Source: Eudorina sp. 2006-703-Eu-15 (lineage: Eukaryota; Chlorophyta; Chlorophyceae; Chlamydomonadales; Volvocaceae). From it: 64,000 bases of DNA. Below the pieces are notes generated by a model. The model worked only from the letters and a program-made list of their open reading frames with translations, had not been told where the DNA came from and made no database searches. The stretch lies in the NCBI GenBank assembly GCA_003117195.1, contig BDSI01000069.1, forward strand, positions 248,001 to 312,000. Reading direction: 5' to 3'. Both the position numbers and the translations under genes were made by a program. Positions 11,246 through 23,000 of this stretch are shown one piece after another (position 1 is the stretch's first letter; the number at the start of each line of letters is the position of its first letter).

Positions 11246-13308
11246 CGTTACATATCTGCCGGGCCGACACTGGCCGGGGGCGCTAACCCGCCCCATACGG
11301 GAGACCGCCGAAGCACTTTCCCCGGATACGGGGGAAAGGGGCGTAAGGGGCCTCTGTCCCCTCGCTCTCAACCTAGGGCGCGTGCCCGATCCCCGAGGAT
11401 CGGTGACCGCTGTGCCCCCTCAAGGGAGTGGGCGAAGGCCCATCCCGGGCGGTCTGCGCCTCGCAGTCCGCTGTTCAACCTCCTCAAGTCCTTGCAGCAC
11501 CCAGGGCGCGTTTCGGAGGCGCGCCCCTGCTTGGTGCGGTAAAACTAGCCTGGTCCCGCGTCCCAACCTAATCGTAATAGCTAGGGTTGCACCCTCCGGC
11601 AGGCCTGCCTGCCCAGCTGAGCCAGAGCGAGGCGGCTCGCACGCGTCAGGCCTTGCTGGGTCCGGGTATGCAGGCCTTGCTGGGTCCGGGTGTGTGTGTG
11701 TAGATAAGAGACCCGCCCGACCCAAGCCAAGCACCAATATACTTACCATACGAACCTGCGCATTGGAAAACATGAAAACAGCAACAAGGCAGCCGCGTGT
11801 AAAAGAAAACTGTGTGTGTAAAAGAAAACTGTGTGTGTAAAAGAAAACTGTGTGTGTAAAAGAAAACTGTGTGTGTAAAAGAAAACTGTGTGTGTAAAAG
11901 AAAACTGTGTGTGTAAAAGAAAACTGTGTGTGTAAAAGGGAACTGTGTGTGTAAAAGGGAACTGTGTGTGTGAGAAGGCGGAGCCGCGAGATGAAACGTG
12001 TGTGTTCAGCGAGACAGAAACGTGTGTGTTTGTGTGGGGGCCGTGTGGGGTGGTGGTTGCTGGGAGGCAGGTGGAGAGGGAGGTTGCTGGGAGGCAGGTG
12101 AAACGGGGTTTGGGGCGGAGGAGGGTTCAGTCCCTCTGGACAGTTGGTGGTGGCGGTGGTGGTGGGGAGTGGCGTCCGGGGTGTGTGCCGAGCGCGAGAA
12201 CCCCCACCCCTAGAGAGTGCGTGTATGGGAGTGTGGTGGTGGGTGGGTGGGTGGGTGCGACGGGGACAGGGTTGCTGTCCTCCCTCTGGTCATCCGGACG
12301 GATGCCCCTGTGCGCCCGTTGCTCAGCACGTGTGTGTATGTTTTGCTCGTTGTACGGCAGGTCCTCCTGGCGGATCTGGTCACCCGGAAGGGCCGCCACG
12401 ATGAGGCGGAGCGGCTGCTGACTCAGGTGGGCCAGAGGAGGAGGAGGGGAGGCGGGAGGAAGGGGGAGGGGAGGCGGGCGGAGGAGGAGGGGGAGCTTTG
12501 CCATCGCACTTTGACAGTCGGGAGGGAAAAGGGATCAGGCCTTGGAGCTTGAGCTCGCGATGATAACCCCGATCAACATGTCTTGACTACCAAGTCGCTA
12601 CACCTGCTGCCCAGCGCAATCCCCCTCCCAAGCCCCCACCGCCCTATCCGCCGCCCTGACGCGCAGGCCCTGGAGGTGCTGACCAAGGCGTACGGTGCGG
12701 AGCACACCGCCACCGTGGGCTGCATGTGCGCCCTGGCCGCCTCCCTGGCGCAGAGGGGCCGCTCCGCAGCCGGGGAGCCGCTGGCACGTAAGGCCCTGGC
12801 GGCGGCCACTGCGGTGCACGGGGAGAGCCACCCGCTGGTGGCGGCCTGCATGGTGGCACTGGCGGGTGGGTGGCTGCGGTGGAGATGGGGGTGGGGCCTG
12901 GGGATGGGTATAGAAGATTGGTTCACTGCGCTGCTGCCTGGGGCTGGGGGTGTGAGTGGGTGCATTGTGTGATCTTGGGGGTTCTGAAAAACCGAAATAC
13001 CAAACCCCTTCCTTGGGGGCATGGGGCCCGGGGCGGGAAGGGACTGTGGGCAGCCGGGTTGCCCTCTCTAACCCCCCTGGTCGCCTCCCCTTCCCCGCCC
13101 GCCCCAACCCGCCCACTGCCGGTGCACCTCCCCCCGCCCGTCCGCAGACAACCTGACCGCTCGCTCCGAAACCATCGAGGCGCACAGCATGTACCGCGCC
13201 GCGCACCGCGTGCTGTCCTCCTGCAACGGCACAGACGACGAGGAGACGCTGCGGGTGAAGCAGCTGGCGGAGCAGCTGGAGAAGGACGGCGGGTGGGTGC
13301 AGGCGTAG
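5968..13308 (+). CDS. Kinesin-light-chain-like tetratricopeptide repeat protein
   Basis: Twelve exons join in phase: 6470-6712, 6993-7130, 7664-7795, 8198-8298, 8856-8929, 9500-9628, 10037-10239, 10831-11073, 12361-12426, 12667-12865 and 13148-13308, after a first exon that is not settled. They encode about 560 residues of helical TPR repeats. KLC-type signatures recur: KRVLGPRAPETASALEALA, LYGAEHPSTQGLNLDLARLL, AYGAEHTATVGCMCALAASL and VHGESHPLVAACMVALA. Such repeats bind partner proteins; the cargo or partner cannot be told from sequence. A Ser/Arg-rich open frame from the ATG at 5968 contains ALTHIVTTLGRCTDVLLPAQ and is the likely first exon, but its donor (about 6150-6200) is uncertain. 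That N-terminus is basic and poor in acidic residues, so an organelle-targeting peptide is possible. Introns are unusually repeat-rich. Confidence 0.8.
6341..6411 (+). repeat. Dispersed intronic repeat, copy A (partial, diverged)
   Basis: Shares the GCATACGGGCA segment and the CACGCACTCCTGCTCTGCC end with copies at 9098-9243 and 10629-10775. It is the most diverged and shortest of the three. It lies just upstream of the splice acceptor at 6468. Confidence 0.6.
9098..9243 (-). repeat. Dispersed intronic repeat, copy B (inverted)
   Basis: Its reverse complement matches 10629-10775 over about 145 bases, including a TATATAATATACCCC-like core, CGCATACGGGCAAC and CACGCACTCCTGTTCTGCC. It lies in the intron between 8929 and 9500. 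No open frame of note is inside, so it is probably a short non-autonomous element. Confidence 0.8.
9942..9972. repeat. CCCCTG hexanucleotide repeat
   Basis: About five tandem CCCCTG units in the intron before the exon at 10037. Confidence 0.8.
10629..10775 (+). repeat. Dispersed intronic repeat, copy C
   Basis: Direct-orientation partner of copy B in the intron 10240-10830 of the same gene. It is bordered on both sides by CA-rich tracts (10602-10625 and 10770-10790). Confidence 0.8.
11145..11265. repeat. Long GT microsatellite with duplicated flank
   Basis: A (GT)n run of more than 50 bases (about 11186-11242) lies in the 1287-bp intron 11074-12360. The 3' flank GAATCGTTACATATCTGCCG is present both before (11168) and after (11243) the tract, so the tract plus flank has been duplicated. 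Confidence 0.9.
11801..11971. repeat. 19-bp minisatellite, nine units
   Basis: Nine head-to-tail copies of AAAAGAAAACTGTGTGTGT. Units 1-7 read AAAAGAAAACT and units 8-9 read AAAAGGGAACT. It lies in the intron 11074-12360 of the TPR gene, next to further GT-rich sequence up to about 12040. Confidence 0.95.
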
Positions 13309-13900
13309 CGGCCGGGGGTGCCGGGGCGCTGCCGCAGCCGTACAGCTGGAGTGGGCCGTCGTCCGTCAACCGCCGCGCCGCCGGGCGTTCAGGCCCCCAA
13401 CCCGGCGCCTCACATCTGGCCGCGCCGGGCCGGTTTGGAGGGCGCCCTTGCCGTCCCCGTTCCGGGGGTAGGGGTGGAGGTTTTAGAAGCAAACCCGGGT
13501 TAGAAACAAACCCGAAACCACCAGCTGTGGGTGGTTTTGGGGATATGGGTTGGGGAGTGGGGACGCGGCGCCCTTGCATTGCGCGAGAGGCGCCGGCTGC
13601 CCGTACTCCCGTGTACTATTAGAAAACCCAACTGTACTCGGAACGCCGTTGCAAGATGCGGCACCCAGCTGCCGCCGCTGCGGAGGGCAGCGGCGGCTGG
13701 CGGCAGGAGTTACGCAGAAGCGAGGACTGCACGCACTACGGCGGCTGTCGTCCGAGCATGTCTTTCACGCCATCATCGTCGTACGGCGATACGGCGGGAC
13801 GCGAAAAAGAGAGAAGATAACAGGTTTCGGAGATCGGTCTGCCCCTGGGCCCTGCACAGGGTGGGGACCCTCCCCACCACAAACCTCCTTCCCTCCCGGC

Positions 13901-13924
13901 ACACACACACACACACACACACAC
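13901..13924. repeat. CA microsatellite
   Basis: About twelve AC dinucleotides. Confidence 0.9.
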
Positions 13925-15239
13925 CGGATTTCTCGCTGAACACTCCCCCGATACGAGTCCGCGTGCCCGGTTGTGGGCCGGAGCCACGACGCGGGGCCGG
14001 CCAGGGGGCCTTCACACAATCCACACGTAAACAGTCATTCACGGCTGCGCACACGGTGTGCGTGTATTGGCACGTCCGCGGTGGGGTCGGGTGGAAACTC
14101 GTCGGGGCTGCGGGCTTTTCGTAGACCCCCCGCTCGGCTCCATGGGGGAGGAGGGTGACGGCAATGTGCCGCCCGCTCGGGTCGAGCGTGGTCGCGTCCG
14201 CGCGGACACGGGGCCAGCCTGACGGGGCCGGGGCCTTTCACATCAAGATGATTTGCTTGATCGGCGAAGGTATGAATGTGGGCCGAGGTGAGGGCTGAAG
14301 CGGTGGTGGTGGTGGATGGGGAGGTGCGGGGAGCGGTGGTGGTGGTGGTGGTGGCGGCAGCAGCGCCGGCGGCGCACATCGCTGCCCACCGCAGCATCGG
14401 GCGGGAATGAGACGGGGTGGGATGGGATGCGACGGGGTGGAAGGACCTTTGTTGCAAGGGTTGGGTTGGATTGGGTGGGCTGGCCGGCGCGGCATTTCCT
14501 CCGGGAGCGGGGTCCCTAGCCCCGCCTGCAGTCGTCCACCGGGTGGCGCCCTCCCTCCCTCCTCCCTCCCTCCTGCCGGGGATGGGGACGACTCAAGGCG
14601 CACCCGCTGCGACCTCCGTCAGTTCGGCCCCGATTAGATGTCCTGATCAGGACGTTGAACGTGGGCTCCCTGATGTCGGCATGGTGTGGCGGTACGGCGC
14701 TCCTCCTCCTTGCGCCCGCGAGGAGGGCCCGCGTTGGGCCGTGCAGCACAGAGATCGTGCAACGGCCGTTGTTGCTCTGGTGGCCGTCCGGTTGGGCTTT
14801 TTCATTTCCGAGGGGCGCATGGGGTGCGAAATGCGAAGCGAGGGCCCGGTGACATGTGCAGTACACTTGTAGGGCATCGTAGTCGTAGCAGTCTACGGCG
14901 CTCATCGGCGTGAGCAGCTTTGGACGTCCGTGTTGCCAGGAGGTGCCCACGAGGTATTGGGGGGCGTGGATAGGAGGCGACGAGGACCTCCGAGACGTGC
15001 AGGTCCGTACTAATCGCGCGCTTTCCGCCGCGCGGGGCGCGGAGCAGGCCAACGCCGTACCGCGTCTTCACCAGGGGACCAATCTGACCCATGGGTCACG
15101 TTGGAGTTCGGTCTGACCGGCGACTGATTGGCTGCCTGGCCTGAGGCGTGTCATGGAGCGCACTTACGTCTTGTGTGTCGGCCATCACTCGCGTCATCAC
15201 ATTATCATGAAACGCACCCGGCAGGTCTTCTTGCTATGT

Positions 15240-15309
15240 TCACATATACACACACACACGCACACGCACACACACACAGATGGGATCGGGCGGGCGGGCG
15301 GGTTGCAAT

Positions 15310-15353
<44 letters not shown>
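15240..15353. repeat. Paired CA microsatellites
   Basis: Two CA tracts (about 15245-15278 and 15315-15353) are separated by a short GGGCGGGC-rich spacer. Each is followed by ACAGATG, so the tract with its end appears duplicated. Confidence 0.85.
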
Positions 15354-15355
<2 letters not shown>

Positions 15356-18295
15356 TGTGGTTATCTGGCTCACACGAGACCCCTGGACACCGGAGGACAG
15401 TGGGGCGCATCCGCCGCGTCTGGGGAAGGTTCGGGACCGCCAAGGCGGTTGCCGCCGTTCCCCCCTTTGCCTTCACCTTCATCTTTTTTGTGTGGCGATT
15501 CATGACGGGCAAGGACGCAAGGGCTGTTGGGGACAGGATGCGCGCGACGTGGGTGCGGGGCCAGAGGGGGCGTCCACGAGCGCATCGTCGAGAGGTGCCG
15601 CCCCCGCCCGCCTTGCCCACTAGGGCTGTACCCCGCGTCGCTGGTGCTGTCAAACCATGTCGGACAGTTCTGTGTCGGACGTAGGCCAGCGCGCGATGGG
15701 CCCATCTGGCTCCGCGGGCGGAGGACGCGAAACGGCCCCGGGAGGGCGTAGGTGCAGTCAGCTGTACGGGTGATTGCATGGGCACGTTTCCATACTTTTG
15801 ACTCAGTACGGCACGCGGACTGGAGGCGGCCTCCCCAGGCATTTGTGAGTAGTCATTCGGAGCACTCCCTGGATGCAGTTTGGTTTCGGAGCTGAGGTTG
15901 CAGTTACGTAGTGTGTTCAGCCACACTGCCAGGCAAAGCTCCGTTACGCAATCCCGTACGTGTGTCAACGCAAGCATTTTCGTCATGACTGCCGGGCTCC
16001 GCCCTGACCGATCGTGGTGTTGCTGCCGCCCGTCCGGACGAATCACGGTTCGGCGCCTCCGGGGAGCACTGATGAGCTTTTCTTGTGGGCAGGAGGAGAT
16101 GGGAGCATGTACGCGCCGACTGGCTTGGCGTATCGGGCCCAGGCGGCGGTGGCCGGTCGGGTGCTTCCCCGGTCCCACCAGGCGGTCCTGAGCTGTACTG
16201 TGCATTTGGGCATTGAGCACGGAGGCGGCCGCCCCCTCCCTCCCGTTGTGGGGAACGTACCGCGGAGAGCCCGTGTTGCGGCGGCGGCGGACGAGTCGGG
16301 GCGAGTCGCGGCGAGTACCCAGTGTGGGCGTGCGTGCGCATACCTACGTCCTTGTTGATGGTTGGGTAGTTGGGTGGGTGCGCGACGCCGCGCCTGGCTT
16401 ATTATTGTTGCGCCCGTTGCTGTCGACGCCGTGCCATTGACGTTGCCGAGCCTGGGCACCTACCTGCTCGTGCAGCTGCCTTCTTTTCAGCATTATCTAT
16501 CCTTATGCCAATCTCTTGGTAGCTTAGGAGCCTTAAGTCAACTGTCCTTTCAAACGGGCGCCTGTGTGCCGCGTTGGTGTGGTGGGTGAGGGCTCCGTGG
16601 CTGGACGTGGGTGGGCGGGTCGGTGCGCATAGGAGAGGCCCTTATGGCTTATTACTCGCCGCCGGGGCCGGGCGTGGTGACTCGGCAGCGGCCCCCGCCG
16701 CCCTGCGCGCCCGGACACGTGGACGGCGTCGTACTCCATCGCAGGTTGCTTGATCTTGATCTCGGTCCGGGGGCGTTGTTCTGAGTGCGCTGTGTTGCGA
16801 GCGGCGTGGGGAGATGAGCGGTGGGAGACCGCGGCGTCCTGGTTACTGCCGGTGGTGGTGTCCGGCCCCTCATGTGGCTGCTCAGAATACGTGTACCGAT
16901 TATCTTTTTAGAATATCATTCTAACTTATTTTATCTTCCTACTGGTGATCGTCGTGCCGCGTTCTCGTGCCCGTCTACCACTGTGGCAAACCCATGGGTC
17001 GCTTGCTGTTCTTGCCGCCGCTGCCGCGCCTGTGTTCGCCATCAGCGGCGCAGAGGCACGAGCCACACGCACACGGCTGAGGCGACTGCGTGTCGAGTAG
17101 ACTGACTGTGGGGTGCTGGGGTCGGCGGCTGTCTGAAGATTTGGGGGGTTTGGGTGGCGTTGGGCCCTCGACCTACCGGTGGCAAACAGCTTTCTCGTGG
17201 TACCAAGGGACACGTGGCACGACGTGATGTAAGCGTGACGTGGCACGCGCCGTGATCCCAGAGGTGGTATTCGGTACGGATGACGTGGCATGTGTGCAGA
17301 TGCCGTACCACTCGGAACATCGACGTGAGGGTGATTTGAGTGAGAGGATGAGTGACTGAGGGGGCTGGGGTGGGTGGACACTCATGGCTGAAGACCTCGC
17401 ACGACGGGCTGGATGCACCCGCGTGGATGCGATGCAGCGGCCGGCCGCCCAGGTGGCGACTTTTGCTCTTCGAGTTCTATACATGACACAGCCGCGGAGG
17501 GCTCTGGGACACGGGAATGGGGGGCCGGGGTACGGACTGGGGAGGCGCTGGGCTCGGTTGCGGCATTGCCAGGCTGAGCGCTCGTGACGGGTGTTGTGGG
17601 ATTCCCGGCCACCCAGCCCAGTTTCGGGGCCCTCGTACCGGACCGATGACGGACGCTGCTGCTGCGCCTGCCAGGTGGGCCCACGAGAGGGCTCAGGAGG
17701 CGGTACAGGAGCGCGGGATGGCGGGCGTTCGCCCCGGGGACTGGATGCTGCTTGTACGGCACGCATTTATTAGGGGGCCCACCAGGACGGGTACGGCATC
17801 GCGTGGGTCGAGGGAGGTGGCATCATCTATGTACACGTGGCCTTTGGGAGTACGGCGTACGTACTGGGTGTTAAGGGCTGACCTAGTACATGAGCGAGTG
17901 AATGCAAGCACTGTGGGCGTACCGAGAGACCATGCACGGAGACCAGAGGCATCAGGCATCTGCAATCTGCCCAACCCTGGACCCACGCTGACCCGTGGGT
18001 CGCTGCCGACAGGGGCCACCGTCCTCGCAGCCAGGCGCTGCTTCGACACCCGGCATGCGGGGCTGTACTCAATGCGACTGCCTGCACACGTCGTACGACG
18101 AAGGTGTACGGTGTACATACGGGTGCCATGACCTGTCATTGCCCCGCCAGGGCCCGCACCGCCGTATGTTTTCAGCCAGTAACCCGCTGTGTGTGTAGGG
18201 GTGCATGTGAAGGATATCTGACGGAATCTTCGCCAACAGATGTGGGCCGCGACGGTGAGGGTTCGCACTCCCGTTCGCGGGTTGGACGTGGGTGT

Positions 18296-18298
<3 letters not shown>

Positions 18299-18373
<75 letters not shown>
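18299..18373. repeat. Long GT microsatellite
   Basis: About 37 uninterrupted GT dinucleotides, one of the longest tracts in the window. Confidence 0.95.
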
Positions 18374-18374
<1 letters not shown>

Positions 18375-20003
18375 GGCAGGTGGCGGAGGATCGAGGGCTT
18401 CACCCCGGGGTCTGCAAAGTTGCACTGGGTGGGTGCGTGGGTGGGGTCCTTGCACAAGGAGTTGTCAGCTGGGCCTTCGGACCTGGCGCGTGGTGCGTAG
18501 TGCGCAACGACGTCTCTGTCGGGGCCCCGACATGAGCGCCATTTATTCTGACGCCCGTTCTTTCTGTGGCTGTGCTTGCGACTGATGCCCTGCTGTGGGT
18601 GGTGAGCTGGTGACATTCCGTTGCAACCGTGTTTCCCCGCCGTTTTTTAATCCGTTCACGGCGGCAGCTTCCATCCTCAGTCACCGAGGGCTGGGCCGAC
18701 CCTTCCATTGCACCCCACGCGCTCGGAGCTTGCCCCTTTCTTATCATGTCAAGCGCCCCACGGTTGGCCACTGCAGCTGGGTGGCTCGGCACCAGTTCAG
18801 GAGCACCAGGGGACAGAGGGTGCGGAGCTCACTGCAACGTTTGCGTGGCTGCCCAATGACGGCATCGGGGAGACTGGTCGTGCAGCTGCCAAGGTACGGC
18901 TTGGGTAGGTGGCGTGCCTTCGAAGCGCCATGAAGAGCGGTGCGCGGCTGCGCCCATTGTGGCGCGCAGTATTCACCAGGAGCTCGTCAGGAGCGGTATG
19001 GCAGTGCCGAGAGATGGGGACGCACCATCTCTGCATGTCGCAGCTTGTAGGTGAGAAGTGACAGGGGTGACATGGGGTTCAGCGCCACTGTACGTACTTC
19101 GGGGCTGGTTTCTGTATGTCTCAGGTTGAGGGAGTAATCGAACACATGAAATATGTTGTTCGTTTCGGACCGAAATTGCCGTTTCAGCTGGTCCCGGAGC
19201 ACACGGAAAACCCGGCACGAGCAAGATGGCATTTACTCGTTGGGGGTTTGCACCGTCACTCGCGATAAGTCAAAGAGCCCACCCTCGCTTTTTGCATATT
19301 GAGCAGTGAGCATGCCCTTTGTCCGCAGACAGGGCGATGGAAAGTGGTTACGTTTTACAACTGTGTCTCGGAGAAAGTATACTTTCCGGTCAGACATGAT
19401 GTAATGTGTTATGGTAACTTGCAGGCAAAGGTCGATGTTGAACGTTGGCACGTAACATTTCAACGGGCAGCCCAGCAGCTGCCGGGAATACCGCACGCAG
19501 CGAACGGTATCAACCGAGCAAACCCCAATGTAAGCTGGTCGGATTTGTGCCCGAAAGGCATACATTACACAACAATATTAAAGGTTGATTGCAAGGCTTT
19601 TATGCCGTAATGTGCGTAATGGAAAATCATCGGTGGACGATTATGCGTTTATGCCTGAAGCTCTCCCTCAAATCGTACGCCCCGGTACTCATGTTGTTTA
19701 TAACGGTGTAACACCCCTACTTCATAACTACCCTTGTATAATAGTATTTGCACTTTTAACGAGCCGTTTCTGTTCAGGACAACATCAACGGCCTTGCGGT
19801 TTCTCAATATTCGTGAAACTTGTTTGTTGTTTGACTCTATCGACTGTGACTCTTAATATCAAACACGTCGTTTGCCTGGTCGACGTTCAGAGAGCTTAAG
19901 TTCTTGGCCTGGCCGAAGGGTTCATCGCCCCAGCCATCGTCGCCGCCTGGTGGCATCCCCCCATCTCCGACGTAGCTCGTGTCCCTTACGGTCGACAGAC
20001 GCA

Positions 20004-23000
20004 ATGGATCAGGTAATTGCACCCGGGTTGTGCGTCCAAGCATCTCCGGCCGACCGACCGTAGCAGCAGGGCGTGCACATGCGACGGAGGGTAGCAACCA
20101 AGTTGACCGGCAGGCAGCACCACCCTGACGAGCATCTTCCCTGCTGCCCACCGCCTCTCAGGAGCAATCTCAGAGCGGTTCGCTGCCAGCCTCATTAAGC
20201 AGCTTAAGTATCGGCAAGGAGCCACCCACCTGGAGCGAATCGAGCGCGAGCGACGCGAGCGCCGGCTCCGTCTGCCTCAGCCCCGACGGCATCACCACCA
20301 AGCAGATCGAATACGTTCGCGGTCACATCGACCCAAAATTCAAAACCGACGATGTCACAATCAAGCGCTTCATCCGAGCAACCGGCGGTAACCTGGCGCT
20401 GGTGAGGACTGCGGGTCCGCCAGGCCGGCCTGCTGCTGCCGCGATTTTCTTTCGTCTGCACCGCCACATCTCAATCGACATGTGGCAATCATGTGTCCCT
20501 TGATTATTCCTTCACTTGTTGCGGCGCTTAACGCGTCACAACAATGGCATGATGGCTTCATTGGGTTTCTGCGGTGACTACGCCCTGCCGAACGGCCGTC
20601 TCTGCGCCGGCTGCCCGTCAATTGTGTATGTGTGGGATAGGGTTTAGGGTTTAGCTTTACCTGTGGCCACTAACCGGGCAGTCGCGACCTCCCCCCCAGT
20701 ATGGTGTCTGCCGTCGGTTCCGCCCATCTGTGCATCTCACTACACCATTCCCCGCCTCCTCTTCCACCTTGTCGTCTTCCTCTTCCTCTTCCTACACATT
20801 TCCCTTCCTCCTCTTCCTCCTTTCCTTCTTCCTCTTCCTACCTCCCCTCTCCCTCCTCCGTGCAGTCTGCCAAGCGGCTCAACAGCACACTCGCCTGGCA
20901 AGCCAAGGTCCAGCCCGAGAAGGTTGTGTGTAAGGCCTGCGTGAAGGACCCCCGGTGAGGGGCAGGAGGGGGAGGAGGAGGGGGAGGAGGGCGTTGGCGG
21001 GCAGGGAGGGAGGGGTGGGTATGTCGTACCCGGCACTGCCCCGCACTAGTCTCCAAGGTTCAAACACATATCTTCTGCAGTCTCACTCTCACATTTCAAT
21101 GCCAGGCTGCCCGGGCTGCCCGGCTGCAAAGACCATCTGCAGAGGATGTACGCGCCCAACGGGGCGTCCGCTGCGCACCTCCTCCCCGAGCCTCCGTTCG
21201 GACCGCCCGACCCCTCCCCGCAGTTCAGGCATTCGCGGGAACCTCTCTCACACCGCCCCACCGTGCGCTGCATGGTACCTCTGCGCCCGCTTCCTCACAC
21301 ACCCCCGGCCCCCTTCACCCCGGCCCTCCTCACAGCCCCCCCCGTCCTCCTCCACCCCGGCCCTCCTCACAGCCCCCCCCGTCCTCCTCCACCCCGGCCC
21401 TCCCCCCCCCCCCCCGCAGTTCCCACTACATGCACACTGTGGGGTACTGCCTCCAGGGCCGACCCATAATCTACAGCTGCCTGGAGCTGCCCACCAACAA
21501 GGTGTTTGAGGACAACCGCGACCACATGATACAGACCTTCGAGATGGTGAGTCCGGGGGAGGGGTGGAGGAGATGAGGCGAGGGGGGGGGAGATACAGCA
21601 CAGCGGTGGGAGAGGCTGGGGGGGTTTGGCCCTCGTCCCGCGCCGCTGCGACCTGAGGGTGACAGTGTGGGAGGTGCGGTGCGCACCGAACCGCCTCTCT
21701 GGGGCTGCCCGTTGCTGCCTCCCTCCCTAACACCCCCGTGCCATCCCTCCCTCCCGCCGTGGCCCCTCCCTCCGCCGCCCCACCCTCAGGCCATCAAGTG
21801 CATGCCCCCGGGTGTGGAGCAGTGGATCTGGGTGTGCGACTTCAAGGGCTTCGGGATGGCGGACGTGAACCCCAAGCTCGCCAAGGTGCGTGTATGCAGC
21901 AACGGGAGAGCGGGGAAGGGGAGGAAGGGGAGGCGGCGGTTGGGGGCATGCGGGGGTTGATGTCTGGGTTCTAGGGACAGATGCTCGCGCTCTAGGGACA
22001 GGAAGGTGGGGTGGGGCCAGGGAGCCCAACCCCGCCGGGGAATGGGGACACGGGGCTCGTCCATGTCGTACTCCCACACCCACAGGTAGCAGGTTCTCGC
22101 AGCTCGGGTAGTACCATCCCCCCCGGGGCTGTCACTCTCCTCCGCGGCCGACCTGCTGCTGCTGCTGCTGCTGCGCCGCTTGACGTGCATGCGGGTTGCC
22201 GTCTCCGGCCTGGGTCTCCGTCGCTGACCTCCTGTTTGCACAGATTACCGACTGCCACCCCTTGTGAGGATGTCGTCGTTCCCGAACACTCTTTCCTTAA
22301 CAACAAGTTAAGAACCCATCATCGCCCCTTGCCCCCCTCCGCCTCCAACCCCTCTCCCCCCTGGTCCGCAGTTGTTTCTTGACATCAGCGGGGAGCACTA
22401 CCCCGAGCGACTGGGCCTGTTCCTGGTGGTGGACGCCCCCTCGCTGTTCGGGATGCTGTGGCGGGCCATATCGCACTTTGTGGACCCCAAGACGTACAAG
22501 AAGATCAGGTGGGGGTGGGGGCAGGGAGGGAGGACAGGGAGCAGCCGGAGGAGGAGGGGGAGGAAGAGTGGAAAGCCGAGCGGGCCCGAAGTATGAAGTA
22601 TAGCGGTGGGGGTGAAGCGCCGCGTCTCAATCTCAGGGCCACGGATGGCGCAGCGCCGCCGTCCCACCGTCTGTGTTTTTCTCCTAATTACCGGCCCCTT
22701 TCACACACACACCCCACCATTAGGCTCTGCGGTGCGGTGCGCTGCGCAACTGCGACTCGGTCCGTCCCCACCTCCCACCCCTCTGGCCTCCCCGGGCGCT
22801 GTCCTGCCCCCTGTCCCTCTCCCCGACCGGACCCCAGGTTCCTGCCCTTCGATGCGGGGAAGCCCGAGGAGCTGTCCAAGAGCCGCCTGAAGGCGGAGAT
22901 GGATCTCCACTTCGACGCGGTCACCACCGCCTGGCTGCTCAGAGAGATGAAGGAGAACCGGGAAAAGGCCAAGGTGGGGCGGGGGGGGTGATGTCCTTAT

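Larger units (their letters stand above)
13309..20003. other. 6.7 kb stretch without a supportable gene
   Basis: Open frames are present on both strands but none shows a conserved motif, consistent codon bias or joinable splice sites. The stretch holds CA/GT tracts (13901-13924, 15240-15353, 18299-18373), many C/G-rich runs and a cluster of ACGTGGCA boxes near 17213-17300. The 3' UTR of the TPR gene should occupy the start and the promoter of the Sec14-like gene the end. From about 19100 to 19900 the sequence is clearly more AT-rich, which fits a promoter-proximal or intergenic zone. Confidence 0.5.

Noticed and set aside
10719..11371. Long open frames through the GT repeats on both strands
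   Set aside because: They are translations of dinucleotide repeats (poly His-Thr, Cys-Val) in an intron of the TPR gene.
14516..15116. Frame with LIRTLNVGSLMSAW, recalling the start of a LINE endonuclease
   Set aside because: Only one loose similarity; no further endonuclease or reverse transcriptase block follows.
15240..16220. 326-residue minus-strand open frame
   Set aside because: No motif or stable composition, and one end is a translated CA repeat (alternating Cys-Val/His-Thr).
17693..18616. Minus-strand open frame with a VYIDDAT string, like the reverse transcriptase YxDD box
   Set aside because: None of the other RT blocks surrounds it and the rest of the frame is simple sequence, including a CA tract. 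Taken as chance.
20636..20656. A true interstitial telomere or chromosome end
   Set aside because: Only two units, within an intron between two exons that join in phase.
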